From Anaerolineae bacterium (lineage in GTDB: Bacteria > Chloroflexota > Anaerolineae > Aggregatilineales > Aggregatilineaceae), in contig JAOSJP010000039.1 in assembly GCA_027494015.1 (NCBI GenBank), positions 62,001 through 126,000 of the forward strand: 64,000 nt of DNA. The letters are read 5' to 3'. The notes under the pieces were generated by a model. It saw nothing but the letters and a program-made list of their open reading frames with translations, did not search any database and was not told where the DNA came from. The translations under genes and the position numbers were made by a program. Positions 43,193 to 53,060 of this stretch are shown piece by piece (within the stretch, counting starts at the first letter, position 1; the number at the start of each line of letters is the position of its first letter).

Positions 43193-44311
43193 TTATGTCA
43201 AGTTGATGGCCAACATGCCTGGGCCTACCAGCGCCGCTACATCCATGGGGGTCCGCTCCCCGGGGGACTCGGTACTGCTCACTGGAACCACATCTGGGAT
43301 GACAGCCCTGATGACCGTGCCGCAGTTCACCTTGGAGCTGATTTTGAGCGTGCCACCCAGCTCTGCCACGCGCTGCTGCATGATGCGCAGCCCAGCGCCC
43401 AACCGGTGCGCTGCCGGGTCAAAGCCCCGCCCCTGGTCCTGGATCATGACGATGATCCGGGGGTGGCTGTAGATCAGCTTGCACTGAACCAGCCCGGTCT
43501 GGGCGTGCTTGACCACGTTGTTCAGCCCTTCCTGAAAGATGCGGAAGAGCACCACCTCGACTTCCTGCGCGAAGCGCTTGTTCTGCAAGCCGAGGAACTG
43601 GCAGTCCACCGTAATGCCATACAACGACCTGTAATAGCCGCCCATCCAGCGCAAAGTCTCCTGGATGCCGAACGGCTTGAGTGTAGAGGGCAGCAGGTCG
43701 CTGGAAATATGGCTGATCTCGCGCCCCACCTCTTCAGCGCGATGGATGATCTGTTCCAGCCGTTCCTGCTCATGCTGCAGGTCTTCGCGCTCGCACAGGG
43801 AGGCGTGCAGGTTCTCCAGGGCGAAGCGCAGCGCGATGACGGACTGCCCTACCTGGTTGTGCAGGTTGCTGGCGATGCGCGCCTTTTCTCTTTCTTGAAC
43901 TTGCATGAGCTGGGTTGAGACCCAGTTAAGCTCCTCCTCGGACTGGATGCGCTCGGTCACGTCGCAGTAGACTTCTGCCCGGCCAATGACTATGCCATCC
44001 CGGTGGACAGGCTGGCTGTAGTGTTCCAGCCAGCGTTCCTGGCGGTTGTCCCCTGGCAGCACGTGGCAGATGAAGTTCTCGACGTAGGTGTTTGAGTCGT
44101 AGGTTGCCAGGACTCGCTGGCGGAAGTTGGCGCTCCCTTCCATGATGGGCGAAATGCGCTCGCGGACCAGGCGGCGCTTGTCCTGGCCCAGAAGCTCTGT
44201 GCGGGGAATGCCAAAGAACTCTTCGAGCCTGGAATTCACCCGTCTCACACAGAACTGGCTGTCCAGAATGAACACCGCCACAGGCAGAGTATCCAAGACA
44301 TTCAGTAGCAT
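43193..44311 (-). CDS. Soluble PAS sensor histidine kinase (HisKA_3)
   Basis: 372 residues, no membrane segment or signal, so it senses inside the cell. PAS domain ~1-120 (DTLPVAVFILDSQFCVRRVN, then a PAC-like CDVTERIQSEEEL). HisKA_3 phosphoacceptor helix at ~140-165 with His151. HATPase_c from ~240 (GLNNVVKHA, DQGRGFDP, RLGAGLRIMQQR). The family motif HDxxxQ here reads HNQVGQ, so the usual Asp after the His is Asn. The PAS cysteines do not match the NreB 4-Cys set. It forms an operon with the response regulator. Confidence 0.92.
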   Translation of the reverse strand: MLLNVLDTLPVAVFILDSQFCVRRVNSRLEEFFGIPRTELLGQDKRRLVRERISPIMEGSANFRQRVLATYDSNTYVENFICHVLPGDNRQERWLEHYSQPVHRDGIVIGRAEVYCDVTERIQSEEELNWVSTQLMQVQEREKARIASNLHNQVGQSVIALRFALENLHASLCEREDLQHEQERLEQIIHRAEEVGREISHISSDLLPSTLKPFGIQETLRWMGGYYRSLYGITVDCQFLGLQNKRFAQEVEVVLFRIFQEGLNNVVKHAQTGLVQCKLIYSHPRIIVMIQDQGRGFDPAAHRLGAGLRIMQQRVAELGGTLKISSKVNCGTVIRAVIPDVVPVSSTESPGERTPMDVAALVGPGMLAINLT

Positions 44312-44363
44312 AGTTGTTCACCGCCTTACACAGTTCAGGCCTCTACTACCATTATACTCCGTC

Positions 44364-44379
44364 TGTGAAGTGTTTCACG
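44364..44379. promoter_or_regulatory. Crp-like palindrome upstream of the kinase gene
   Basis: TGTGA-AGTGTT-TCACG, a near match to TGTGA-N6-TCACA. A minus-strand TATAAT (44356-44351) lies just downstream, about 45 bases before ATG 44311, so the site covers the expected spacer/-35 zone. Confidence 0.4.
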
Positions 44380-44566
44380 TCTGCCAAAAGAAACTAAGAA
44401 ACCAGCAAGGCGGCCTGACGTGCCCGGCTGACTGGCCGCTTATACAAAGAAGGGAGACAGACAACTCGCTCCCTTCTCCGCTGATCGGCTATGAAACCGG
44501 GGGAAGGCGACGAGCCTCTGTGCGCGACTGTGCCCGCCCGGATTGTCAACCCTGCAATCTGCTCGC

Positions 44567-45106
44567 CTACAGCCAGAAAGCCGGGTATCTACGCTTGGCC
44601 CACACATTGTTATACAGGAGGCCGACGATCAGGACTAGTACGCAGCCGACCAGCACCGGTGAGAGCAGGTAGTCAAAATTAGTCATGGCGGCGGTGACGG
44701 GCAGCAGCGAAGTCGCGCCTGCGGGCGGGTGGACGGTCTTGGTGGCAACCATCAGCGCGATGGAGATGCCGTTGGCTATTCCCAGGGTCCACCAGGAAGT
44801 CTCTTTGAAGATACTATAGACAGCGATGCCCACCGCCGCGGAGATCAAATGCCCGCCGACGACGTTGCGCGGCTGTGAGAACGGCGCGGCGGGCGCGGCA
44901 AACACCAGCACCGCCGACGCGCCGAACGGGATGATGAAGCACTGGATCACGTCCCATTCCGTGTGCAGAAGCTGCAACAGCGAAATGATAATCAGACCGC
45001 CCACCCCAGAGATCAGAACTTCTTGCCAACTGGGATAGGGCAGGCCAGAGAGCGCTTTGACTCCTCTAAGCTTTTGAAGATAGGATGGAGCTGCTTGTTC
45101 TGACAT
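44567..45106 (-). CDS. HPP-family membrane protein (nitrite-transporter type)
   Basis: 179 residues with about four to five membrane segments. The eponymous motif KTVHPPAGATSLLP is at residues 123-136, with HPP at 126-128. IPFGASAVLVFAAP and QPRNVVGGHLISA are further family motifs. Cyanobacterial and plastid HPP proteins of this kind carry nitrite (family knowledge). Here, next to cyanase and opposite a nar operon, nitrite import or export is plausible. It is 159 bases downstream of cynS on the same strand. Confidence 0.88.
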   Translation of the reverse strand: MSEQAAPSYLQKLRGVKALSGLPYPSWQEVLISGVGGLIIISLLQLLHTEWDVIQCFIIPFGASAVLVFAAPAAPFSQPRNVVGGHLISAAVGIAVYSIFKETSWWTLGIANGISIALMVATKTVHPPAGATSLLPVTAAMTNFDYLLSPVLVGCVLVLIVGLLYNNVWAKRRYPAFWL

Positions 45107-45265
45107 AGTTCCCTCCGCAAAGGGCGATTATCAAGGGCACGCCAGCTTCTTCACAAGAGTGACGTGCCCTGTCTATTCAGTTGTGCTTGTTAATGCTTGC
45201 GCCGGCATCAGCCCACTGCTTGCTGTGGGCGTGCCACTTGCCCTGGAACGCGAAGTTCACGAGCC

Positions 45266-45745
45266 TTACCAGGGGTACTTCCCGGCGTGGCTGTACGGCA
45301 GGCATTTCCCATTAAAGGTAATGATGATGCGATCTCCCTTGGGATCCGGGCGGCGCTCGACATCAACCGTGAAGTCAATGGCGCTCAGGATCGCATTGCC
45401 GAATTCTTCGTGAATCAGCTCTTTCAAAGCCGGGCCATAGGTGTCGAACACCTCGTGCAGCCGGTACAGAATCGGATCGGCGTAGCCCTTGTAGGGGTGC
45501 TCCATCAGATAGTCCACATCCGCCGCCGCAACGCCCAGCTCCTGGGCGATCTTGTTGGCGTATTCCTGCGGGACCCACTGCTGACCATCAATCGCGCAGG
45601 CCAGCCAGGCCTTGCTGACGCCGACCTTCTCAGCCAACTGTGCGTAGGTGATGCCCTTCTTGGCTTTGGCTTCCTTGAGCTTCGCCGCAGCGGCCTCGCG
45701 CCCTTCTGGACGCCACAAATATTCCTTATTTGACGTGGGTTGCAT
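45266..45745 (-). CDS. cynS: Cyanate hydratase (cyanase)
   Basis: 159 residues, standard length. An N-terminal helical DNA-binding-like domain (TYAQLAEKVGVSKAWLACAIDGQQWVP) precedes the catalytic dimer domain with Arg95, Glu98 (LYRLHEVFDTYG) and Ser121 (NAILSAIDF), matching the E. coli Arg96/Glu99/Ser122 triad. It decomposes cyanate with bicarbonate to ammonia and CO2. ATG 45745 has TAAGGAG seven bases upstream. The ammonia produced could feed glutamate synthase encoded 13 kb away. Confidence 0.96.
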   Translation of the reverse strand: MQPTSNKEYLWRPEGREAAAAKLKEAKAKKGITYAQLAEKVGVSKAWLACAIDGQQWVPQEYANKIAQELGVAAADVDYLMEHPYKGYADPILYRLHEVFDTYGPALKELIHEEFGNAILSAIDFTVDVERRPDPKGDRIIITFNGKCLPYSHAGKYPW

Positions 45746-46168
45746 GTTATTTCTCCTTATTTCTGTCTGCTCTACTTTAGGTAGGTTACGGGATAGAACC
45801 TCTTACTTCGTAGCTGCGTCTGATGCAGTGTAGCTACTCTTGATTGCCTCCTTTCGTCGTATGACCTGGAGACCTGATGTACCCTGTTCCGGTGTTTGGC
45901 AACCTTTCTTCCCAGACCCCAGGAGCACTGCTCAGTTGTAATCCGTTGTTGTATCTCTCAGTTCACTTGTGAAAAATCGAGCAACAGGTAACCCCATTAT
46001 CGGACACGAAGGCTCCATCCGTCTATTGCGCGTTCGATGTATATCGGTGGGAAAAGGGGTGTACTCATCGGCTGCGCTGCGCCGATGGCAAGCGCTGCGA
46101 GGCTGGGGGGAGGTCAATATCCCCGCGTCCAGCGAGTCGCCGACGACCTTTGGACGCACCCCTTCTTC

Positions 46169-46365
46169 CAGGGCAACCGCTTCAAACGTGCGTGTTGTTC
46201 TACCTCACCCCCAGCCTCGCTGCGCTCGGCTTGCCCCCTCTCCGTTGACGGAGAGGGGGCGGCGAGGCGCGCCAGCGCCGAGCGGGGGTGAGGTCCGTAG
46301 GGGCGTATTGCGATACGCCCCTACGAGTAGGCTGGCGCGCGGCGGACTTTGATGCGATTGCCCTG
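46169..46365. mobile_element. Composite MITE-like element with 18-bp inverted ends
   Basis: 197 bp. Ends CAGGGCAACCGCTTCAAA (46169-46186) and, inverted at 46348-46365, CAGGGCAATCGCATCAAA: 16 of 18 identical. The interior is family-B copy 6 (46202-46294) followed directly by a family-C palindrome (46296-46325). It has no reading frame. Single ends of the same type occur at 14107 and 35908. Confidence 0.7.
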
Positions 46366-46384
46366 CCACCCATCGTTTTTCTTG

Positions 46385-46412
46385 TTGCGCGCAACCGGTT
46401 AAAGACTATACT
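46385..46412 (+). promoter_or_regulatory. Candidate promoter of the nar operon
   Basis: TTGCGC, a 16-base spacer and TATACT (46407-46412), about 125 bases before ATG 46537 and just downstream of the mobile element. Only a fair -35. Confidence 0.4.
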
Positions 46413-46536
46413 TGAAACGCTTATGAGCTAAACAGTGTGCCGCACCACGTGTGCTCCACCATTACCTGTGATTAGATTTTCCCGCCACTGGTTGGCCGGG
46501 CTGAAAAGATGAAGATGCTTGTCCCGGGGGGTGCTC

Positions 46537-47382
46537 ATGATTCCAAAGAAGAAATGGTGGTTGCTTTGCCTTGTGCTCCTGGTCGGACTCGTGTTGTGGG
46601 GTCTGCCCTCCTCGATCCAGGCAGCGCCGCCAGGCCAGTCGGCGGAGGAAGGCGAAGCCCTCTTCCAGCAGTACTGCGCCGGCTGCCACACCGTCGGCGG
46701 CGGTGACCTGGCCGGGCCGGACTTGCTGGGCGTCGCCGAGAGGCGCGACCCGGAATGGCTGGAGCACTGGCTGGCCGAGCCTGACAAGATGATCGCCGAT
46801 GGCGATCCCATCGCGCTGGAGCTGCTGGCGCAATACAACAACATCCCCATGCCGAACCAGCACCTGAGCCTGTCCGAGATTGACGCGCTGCTGGCCTATC
46901 TCGGCGTGACTCAGCCGTCGCTCCCCTCACCGCAGACACCGCAGCCCGCGCTGGTCGGCAACCCTCAGGCGGGCCGAGACCTGTTCACCGGCGCGAAGAG
47001 CCTGTCCGCTGGCGGGTCGGCTTGCGCGGCCTGCCACGATACGGCGGGGCTTGGCGCGCCCGGCGGAGGTCTGCTGGGGCCTGATCTCACCCAGGTCGTG
47101 CAGCGCTACGGGGGCGAGGCGGGCCTGCGCGGCACGCTGGGGGTTATTGCCTTTCCGTCTATGGTGCCCGTCTACCGGAATCGCCCGCTGACACCCCAGG
47201 AGCAGGCCGATCTCGCGGCGTTCCTGGCGCAGACCGCCGAGCAGTCCCCGCCCAGCCGCGGGGTGCGCCATCTGGCGGTGTACGCGCTGGCTTTTGGGGT
47301 GATGGATGTCTTCCTCGTCGGGCTGTTCGCCTGGCATCGTCGTCTACCGCGCGCGGCGCGCCGGCCACTCACGCGGCGCTAG
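46537..47382 (+). CDS. narC: Membrane-bound diheme cytochrome c, NarC-like
   Basis: 281 residues from ATG 46537, after a GGGGGG-type ribosome-binding site; an upstream TTG at 46519 is less likely. N-terminal signal/anchor (WWLLCLVLLVGLVLWGL), heme motifs CAGCH (~residue 47) and CAACH (~residue 165), each in a class I cytochrome fold with later Met ligands, and a C-terminal membrane helix (LAVYALAFGVMDVFLVGLFA). It sits 27 bases before narG. Thermus thermophilus has a diheme NarC in exactly this place, needed for its nitrate reductase (family knowledge). Confidence 0.85.
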   Translation: MIPKKKWWLLCLVLLVGLVLWGLPSSIQAAPPGQSAEEGEALFQQYCAGCHTVGGGDLAGPDLLGVAERRDPEWLEHWLAEPDKMIADGDPIALELLAQYNNIPMPNQHLSLSEIDALLAYLGVTQPSLPSPQTPQPALVGNPQAGRDLFTGAKSLSAGGSACAACHDTAGLGAPGGGLLGPDLTQVVQRYGGEAGLRGTLGVIAFPSMVPVYRNRPLTPQEQADLAAFLAQTAEQSPPSRGVRHLAVYALAFGVMDVFLVGLFAWHRRLPRAARRPLTRR

Positions 47383-47409
47383 GGCTTTTGGGGAACGGAG
47401 GACAGTGTT

Positions 47410-50400
47410 ATGGGTTGGGTCAAGGAACTGGTCAGTCCACAGGCGCGCCGCTGGGAAGAGCTGTACCGCAACCGCTGGCAGCACGACAAGGTGGTGCGCA
47501 GCACGCACGGTGTGAACTGCACCGGCGGCTGTTCGTGGAATGTCTACGTCAAGGATGGCATCGTCACCTGGGAGATGCAGGCGACCGATTACCCGCTGCT
47601 GGACGCGACGCTGCCTCCTTATGAGCCGCGCGGCTGCCAGCGCGGGATCAGCTTCTCCTGGTACATCTACAGCCCGATCCGGGTGAAGTACCCCTACGGG
47701 CGCGGCATTCTGATTGACCTGTGGCGCGCGGCCAGAGCGCAGCACGCCGATCCGGTCGCCGCCTGGGAGAGCATCATGGCCGACCCGGAGCAGCGCCGCC
47801 AGTACCAGCAAGCGCGCGGCAAAGGGGGCCTGCGGCGTATCAGCTGGGACGAGGCGCTGGAGATCATCACCGCCTCGACGCTGCACACGATCAAGCAGTA
47901 CGGGCCGGACCGCGTGATCGGCTTCTCGCCCATCCCGGCCATGTCCATGCTCAGCTACGCGTCGGGCAGCCGTTTCCTGCAACTGCTGGGCGGCACGGTG
48001 CTGAGCTTCTACGACTGGTACTGCGACCTGCCGCCCGCCTCGCCGGAAGTCTGGGGCGAGCAGACCGACGTGGCCGAAAGCGCCGACTGGTACAACAGCA
48101 AATACATCGTGGCCATGGGGTCAAATGTGGCCATGACGCGCACGCCGGACGCGCACTTCCTCTCCGAGGCGCGCTCCGACGGCTCCAAGCTGGTCGTGCT
48201 CTCGCCGGACTTCAGCCAGACCTCCAAGCACGCCGACTGGTGGGTGCCGGTCAACGCCGGGCAGGACGGCGCGTTCTGGATGGCGGCCAATCATGTCATC
48301 CTCAAGGAGTTCCACGCCGACCGGCCAACGCCGTACTTCATGGACTACGTCAAGCGCTACACCGATAGCCCGTTCCTGGTGGTGCTGGAGCCGGATGGAG
48401 ATGCCTACAGGCCGGGGCGGATGCTGCGCGCCAGCCAACTGGCGCAGTACCAGGACGAGGAGAACGCCGAGACAAAGTACCTGGTGTTCGACACGGCGAG
48501 CAAGGCGATCAGGCTGCCGCAAGGCACGATTGGCTTCCGCTGGCAGAAGCAGAAAGGCCAGTGGAATCTCGATCTGAAGGACGGGCACGACGGGTTGGAG
48601 ATTGACCCGGCGCTGACGCTGCTGGCCGATCATGACGCGGTGCTGCCGGTCGCCTTTCAGGAGTTCGCCTTCGACCGGACGTTCACGCGCGGCGTGCCGG
48701 TGCGCACAGTTGAGACCACGGCTGGCCCGCTGCACGTCGCCACGATCTACGACCTGCTGATGGCGCAGTTTGGCGTCGGGCGCGGGCTGGAGGGCGACTA
48801 CCCGGCGGATTACGATGATGAGGACAGCCCCTATACCCCGGCCTGGCAGGAGCGCTTCACCGGCATTGACCGGCAGACAGTCATCCGCTTCGCCCGCGAA
48901 TGGTCGGTCACGGCAGAACAGACACAGGGGCAGTGCTCGATCATCATCGGGGCGGGGGTCAACCACTGGTATCACAACAACCTGCTGTACCGCGCGGCCA
49001 TCTCCGGGCTGATGCTGACCGGCTGCGTGGGGCGCAACGGCGGCGGGCTGAACCATTATGTGGGCCAGGAGAAGCTCGCGCCCATGTCCGTCTGGCTGCC
49101 GGTGGCCATGGCCCTCGATTGGATCAAGCCGCCGCGCCTGCAGAATGCGCCCTCGTTCCACTATGTGCACTCCGACCAGTGGCGCTACGAGGGGAACTTC
49201 AGCGCGCTGGCCCCGGTTGGCGACGCCGGTCACCCGCTGACGCAGGGCCACACGATGGACCTGCAGCGCCAGGCGGTGCGCTCCGGCTGGCTGCCGTTCT
49301 ACCCGCAGTTCAACCGCAACTCGCTCGAGCTGGCGCGCGAGGCGGAGGCGGCGGGCGTGACCACGCCGGAGGCGATCAAGGAGTGGATCGTCGAGCAACT
49401 GCGCAGCGGCGCGCTGCGCTTCTCTGTGGACGACCCGGACGCGCCGGAGAACTGGCCGCGCACCTGGTTCATCTGGCGCGGCAACGCCCTGCAGGCGAGC
49501 GCGAAGGGGCACGAGTATTTCCTCAAGCACTACCTGGGCACGCACACCAATGCCATCGCCGAGGATGTGTCCGGCGAAGAGCCAGCGCCAGAAGGCAAGC
49601 TCGACCTGGTGGTGGACATCAACTTCCGCATGGACACCTCGGCGCTGTATTCGGACATCGTGCTGCCCACCGCCACGTGGTACGAGAAAGACGACCTCAA
49701 CTCGACCGACCTGCACTCCTACATCCACCCCCTGCAGGAGGTCGTGCCGCCGTGCTGGGAGTCGCGCAGCGACTGGGACATCTTCAAGGCCATCGCGGGC
49801 AAGGTCAGCGAGCTGGCGGCGGAGCATTTTCCCGCCCCGCTGCGTGACATCGTGGCCGTGCCGCTGCAGCACGACACGCCCGCCGAAATCGCTCAGCCGG
49901 ATGTCAGGGACTGGGCGGCGGGCGAGTGCGATCCCGTTCCCGGCAAGACCATGCCCGATTTCGTGGTGGTGGAGCGCGACTACACCAATCTGCGCAACCG
50001 CTTCATTTCGCTGGGGCCGGGCGTGCGGGACGGTGGCATCGGCGTGCACGGCATCCAGTGGTCGGTCGCGGACCTGTACGACGAGCTGGCTGAAGATCGC
50101 CCCGCCGTGCGCTGGAACGGCGCGCGCTACCCTTCCCTGGAAGATGCGAAGGAGGCGGCGAACGCGATTCTGCACCTCGCGCCGGAGACCAACGGCGAGA
50201 GCGCCTATCGCGCTTTCAAAGCGGAAGAGGCGAAGGTGGGCCTGCCCCTGGCCGACCTGGCCGAGAAGACGCGGGGCGTGCGCTACACCTTTGAAGACCT
50301 GGGCAGGCAGCCGCGCCGCTTGCTGACCAGCCCGGCCTGGTCGGGTATCGTGAATGACGGGCGCGCCTACTCGGCGTACTGCCTGAATGTTGAGCGCCTG

Positions 50401-51006
50401 GTGCCCTGGCGCACCCTGACCGGACGCCAGCACTTCTACCTCGACCACGAAGGGTATATCGCCTTCGGCGAGCACCTGCCGACTTATAAGCCCAAGATCG
50501 ATCCGCACGCGCACGGCGACATCCTGCGCACGAAGGCCGTCGAGGGATCGATCATGCTCAACTATCTGACTCCGCACGGCAAATGGCAGATTCACAGCAC
50601 CTATTCGGACAACCTGCGCATGCGCACGCTGTCGCGCGGGGTGGAGCCGTTCTGGATGAACGTCGAAGACGCCGCCGCAGTGGGCATCGAAGACAACGAC
50701 TGGGTGGAGATCTTCAACGATCATGGGGTGATGGTGACGCGGGCCATCGTGACGGCGCGCATCCCGCGCGGGCTGTGCTTCGTCTATCACGCCACCGAGC
50801 GCACGCTCTCCGTGCCCCGCTCACCGCTGCGCGGTGACCGCCGGGCCGGGGGCCACAACAGCCTGACCCGTACCCGCCTGAAGCCGAACCTGATGCTCGG
50901 CGGCTACGGCCAGTTCACCTATGCCTTCAATTATTGGGGGCCAACCGGTGTGAACCGCGACACCTTTGTGCTGGTGCGCAAGCTCGATGGCGAGCCGCGC
51001 TGGTAA
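47410..51006 (+). CDS. narG: Respiratory nitrate reductase alpha subunit (or nitrite oxidoreductase alpha)
   Basis: 1198 residues, close to E. coli NarG (1247). The FS0 cluster ligands His33, Cys37, Cys41 and Cys76 ([17 protein letters not shown]) and the Mo-ligand Asp202 in [14 protein letters not shown] all match. [15 protein letters not shown] follows. No Tat signal, so the active site faces the cytoplasm. It holds Mo-bisMGD and one 4Fe-4S cluster and reduces nitrate with quinol electrons. Some Chloroflexota (Nitrolancea) use a NarG relative to oxidise nitrite, which the sequence alone cannot exclude. First of the tight GHJI series. Confidence 0.95.
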   Translation: MGWVKELVSPQARRWEELYRNRWQHDKVVRSTHGVNCTGGCSWNVYVKDGIVTWEMQATDYPLLDATLPPYEPRGCQRGISFSWYIYSPIRVKYPYGRGILIDLWRAARAQHADPVAAWESIMADPEQRRQYQQARGKGGLRRISWDEALEIITASTLHTIKQYGPDRVIGFSPIPAMSMLSYASGSRFLQLLGGTVLSFYDWYCDLPPASPEVWGEQTDVAESADWYNSKYIVAMGSNVAMTRTPDAHFLSEARSDGSKLVVLSPDFSQTSKHADWWVPVNAGQDGAFWMAANHVILKEFHADRPTPYFMDYVKRYTDSPFLVVLEPDGDAYRPGRMLRASQLAQYQDEENAETKYLVFDTASKAIRLPQGTIGFRWQKQKGQWNLDLKDGHDGLEIDPALTLLADHDAVLPVAFQEFAFDRTFTRGVPVRTVETTAGPLHVATIYDLLMAQFGVGRGLEGDYPADYDDEDSPYTPAWQERFTGIDRQTVIRFAREWSVTAEQTQGQCSIIIGAGVNHWYHNNLLYRAAISGLMLTGCVGRNGGGLNHYVGQEKLAPMSVWLPVAMALDWIKPPRLQNAPSFHYVHSDQWRYEGNFSALAPVGDAGHPLTQGHTMDLQRQAVRSGWLPFYPQFNRNSLELAREAEAAGVTTPEAIKEWIVEQLRSGALRFSVDDPDAPENWPRTWFIWRGNALQASAKGHEYFLKHYLGTHTNAIAEDVSGEEPAPEGKLDLVVDINFRMDTSALYSDIVLPTATWYEKDDLNSTDLHSYIHPLQEVVPPCWESRSDWDIFKAIAGKVSELAAEHFPAPLRDIVAVPLQHDTPAEIAQPDVRDWAAGECDPVPGKTMPDFVVVERDYTNLRNRFISLGPGVRDGGIGVHGIQWSVADLYDELAEDRPAVRWNGARYPSLEDAKEAANAILHLAPETNGESAYRAFKAEEAKVGLPLADLAEKTRGVRYTFEDLGRQPRRLLTSPAWSGIVNDGRAYSAYCLNVERLVPWRTLTGRQHFYLDHEGYIAFGEHLPTYKPKIDPHAHGDILRTKAVEGSIMLNYLTPHGKWQIHSTYSDNLRMRTLSRGVEPFWMNVEDAAAVGIEDNDWVEIFNDHGVMVTRAIVTARIPRGLCFVYHATERTLSVPRSPLRGDRRAGGHNSLTRTRLKPNLMLGGYGQFTYAFNYWGPTGVNRDTFVLVRKLDGEPRW

Positions 51007-51027
51007 AGGCGAGAAAGGGCGATCACA

Positions 51028-52539
51028 ATGAATATTCGAGCGCAGGTCTCGATGGTCTTTCACCTGGACAAATGCATCGGCTGCCATACGTGCAGCGTCT
51101 CCTGCAAGAACATCTGGACCGACCGGCAGGGCGCGGAATACATGTGGTGGAACAACGTGGAGACCAAGCCCGGCACCGGCTACCCCGTTCAGTGGGAAGA
51201 CCAGGAGAAGTACAAGGGCGGCTGGGAGAAGAAGCCGGGCAATGGTCAGCTTCAACTGAAGATGAACGGGCGCGCGGGGATGCTCGGCAACATCTTCTTC
51301 AACCCGAATCTCCCTTCGCTGGATGATTACTACGAACCCTGGACGTATGAGTACGAAAACCTGATCAACGCGCCCGCTGGCGACGATCAGCCGACGGCAC
51401 GCCCCATCTCGCTGGTCACCGGCCATCCCATTGAAATAAAGCACGGCCCCAACTGGGACGACGACCTGAGCGGCTCGGAGGTCTATGCGGCCAACGACCC
51501 GAACCTGGAAGGGATGAGCGACGACGAGCGCCAGTTGATGTTCGAGGTCGAGCGGCTGGTCTTCTTCTACCTGCCGCGCATCTGCAACCACTGCCTCAAC
51601 GCCGGCTGCGTGGCGGCCTGCCCATCGGGGGCCATCTACAAGCGCGGCGAAGACGGCATCGTGCTGGTCAACCAGGACGTGTGCCGGGGCTGGCGCATGT
51701 GCGTCACCGGCTGCCCCTACAAAAAAGTCTACTACAACTGGTCAACTGGCAAGTCCGAGAAGTGTATTCTGTGCTACCCGCGCCTGGAGACGGGGCAGGC
51801 CCCGGCCTGCTTCCACTCGTGTGTGGGGCGCATTCGCTACCTGGGCGTGCTGCTCTATGACGCCGACCGGCTGAACGAAGCGGTAGGTGTGGACGACGCG
51901 GCCCTGGTGCGGGCGCAGCGCGCGATCATCATGGACCCGCACGACCCGGCGGTGATCGCCTCTGCCAAAGCGAACGGCGTGCCGGACGCCATGATCGAGG
52001 CGGCGCAGCAATCGCCAGTGTACAGGTTTGTCAAAGAATGGGAGCTGGCGCTGCCGCTGCACCCCGAATTCCGCACGCTGCCCATGCTGTTCTACGTGCC
52101 GCCGATGCTGCCCCTCCAGGCGATTGCCAACGACGGGCGGCTGGACGTGACGCAGAGCAGCGACGAGGCGGCTGACTACTTCGGCACGCTGGAACAGGCG
52201 CGCCTGCCCATGCGCTACATGGCCCGGCTGTTCTCGGCGGGCAACGAAGAGGAGGTCGCCGCCGTGTACCGCAAGCTGATCGCCGTGCGCCTCTACCGCC
52301 GCGCGTGCACCATCGGCGGCGAGCTGGATGCGGATGCGCGCAAGGTGCTCGCCGCTGCCGGCCTGACGGCGGACGAGGCACAGGCCATCTTCGAGCTGAC
52401 CGCAAAGCCGACCTTCGACGAGCGCTTCGTCGTCCCGCCGCTGGCGCGCGAGGTGGCCATCGAGTCCGTGATCGATCCCTTCACACACAAGAGGGAAGCG
52501 GGCTTTGGCTTCCGCCGCCCAGCCAAACGGGGGCAGTGA
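51028..52539 (+). CDS. narH: Nitrate reductase beta subunit, four Fe-S clusters
   Basis: 503 residues. Cys motifs: CIGCHTCSVSC (residue ~16), CNHCLNAGCVAACP (~190), CRGWRMCVTGCP (~220, Trp in place of one Cys: the 3Fe-4S site as in E. coli NarH) and CILCYPRLETGQAPACFHSC (~245). It passes electrons from NarI hemes to NarG. GAGAAAGG precedes the ATG. Its stop overlaps the narJ start by one base. Confidence 0.96.
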   Translation: MNIRAQVSMVFHLDKCIGCHTCSVSCKNIWTDRQGAEYMWWNNVETKPGTGYPVQWEDQEKYKGGWEKKPGNGQLQLKMNGRAGMLGNIFFNPNLPSLDDYYEPWTYEYENLINAPAGDDQPTARPISLVTGHPIEIKHGPNWDDDLSGSEVYAANDPNLEGMSDDERQLMFEVERLVFFYLPRICNHCLNAGCVAACPSGAIYKRGEDGIVLVNQDVCRGWRMCVTGCPYKKVYYNWSTGKSEKCILCYPRLETGQAPACFHSCVGRIRYLGVLLYDADRLNEAVGVDDAALVRAQRAIIMDPHDPAVIASAKANGVPDAMIEAAQQSPVYRFVKEWELALPLHPEFRTLPMLFYVPPMLPLQAIANDGRLDVTQSSDEAADYFGTLEQARLPMRYMARLFSAGNEEEVAAVYRKLIAVRLYRRACTIGGELDADARKVLAAAGLTADEAQAIFELTAKPTFDERFVVPPLAREVAIESVIDPFTHKREAGFGFRRPAKRGQ

Positions 52540-53045
52540 TGCCGACGGCGCAGACTGCTGACATGGTGCACGATCTGCTGGCGCAGACGGTGGAATATCC
52601 CACGCCGGACCTGCCTGACCGCGTGCGCGCCTGTGAGGCGGCGCTGAAGGGGCAGCACGCGCGCGCCGCGCGCCATATCGCGCGTTTTCGTGCTTTTGTG
52701 GAGCAGGCAGAGTCAGGGGCGCTGGAAGAACTCTACACGGCCACGTTCGATCTCAGGCCGGTGTGCTATCCCTATATCGGATACCAGTTGTTCGGCGAGA
52801 CCTACAAGCGCGGCGAGTTCCTGGCGCTGCTGAACGCGCGCTATCGCCAGGCGGGGCTGGAAGTGACAGGCGGCGAGCTGCCCGATCACCTGGGCATGAT
52901 CTTGCGCTATCTGGCGCGCACGCCGGACGCCGACCTGGTGGCCGAAGGCGTCCTGCCCGCGCTGGAACGGATGATTGAGCAGTTGCAGGATAACCCCTAC
53001 CGCGAGCCGCTGCGGGCGATTCTGGCGGTCTTGCGAGACCAGTGA
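52539..53045 (+). CDS. narJ: Nitrate reductase assembly chaperone
   Basis: 168 residues from ATG 52539, in TGATG overlap with narH. A longer in-frame extension lies inside narH and is rejected. All-helical NarJ/TorD type: LYTATFDLRPVCYPYIGYQL, YKRGEFLALLNARYRQ and LPDHLGMILRYLA are characteristic. It inserts the molybdenum cofactor into NarG in the cytoplasm and is not part of the final complex. It is shorter than E. coli NarJ (236), as in many non-enterobacterial versions. Confidence 0.93.
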   Translation: MPTAQTADMVHDLLAQTVEYPTPDLPDRVRACEAALKGQHARAARHIARFRAFVEQAESGALEELYTATFDLRPVCYPYIGYQLFGETYKRGEFLALLNARYRQAGLEVTGGELPDHLGMILRYLARTPDADLVAEGVLPALERMIEQLQDNPYREPLRAILAVLRDQ

Positions 53046-53060
53046 TGAGCGGAGCGTGAC

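Larger units (their letters stand above)
45746..46536. other. Divergent control region between cynS and the nar operon
   Basis: 790 bases. It contains the cynS leader, a TTCAC-TT-GTGAA palindrome (45962-45973), the composite element 46169-46365, and a promoter candidate for the nar operon (46385-46412). About 400 bases (45790-46160) show nothing assignable. Confidence 0.6.

Noticed and set aside
48121..50790. 889-codon open frame on the minus strand opposite narG
   Set aside because: A shadow of narG caused by GC-biased third positions. No domain, and composition typical of antisense frames.
47410..51006. Firm call as nitrite oxidoreductase nxrA
   Set aside because: Sequence motifs are shared by NarG and cytoplasmic NxrA. 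Thermus-like operon order makes nitrate reductase the safer name.
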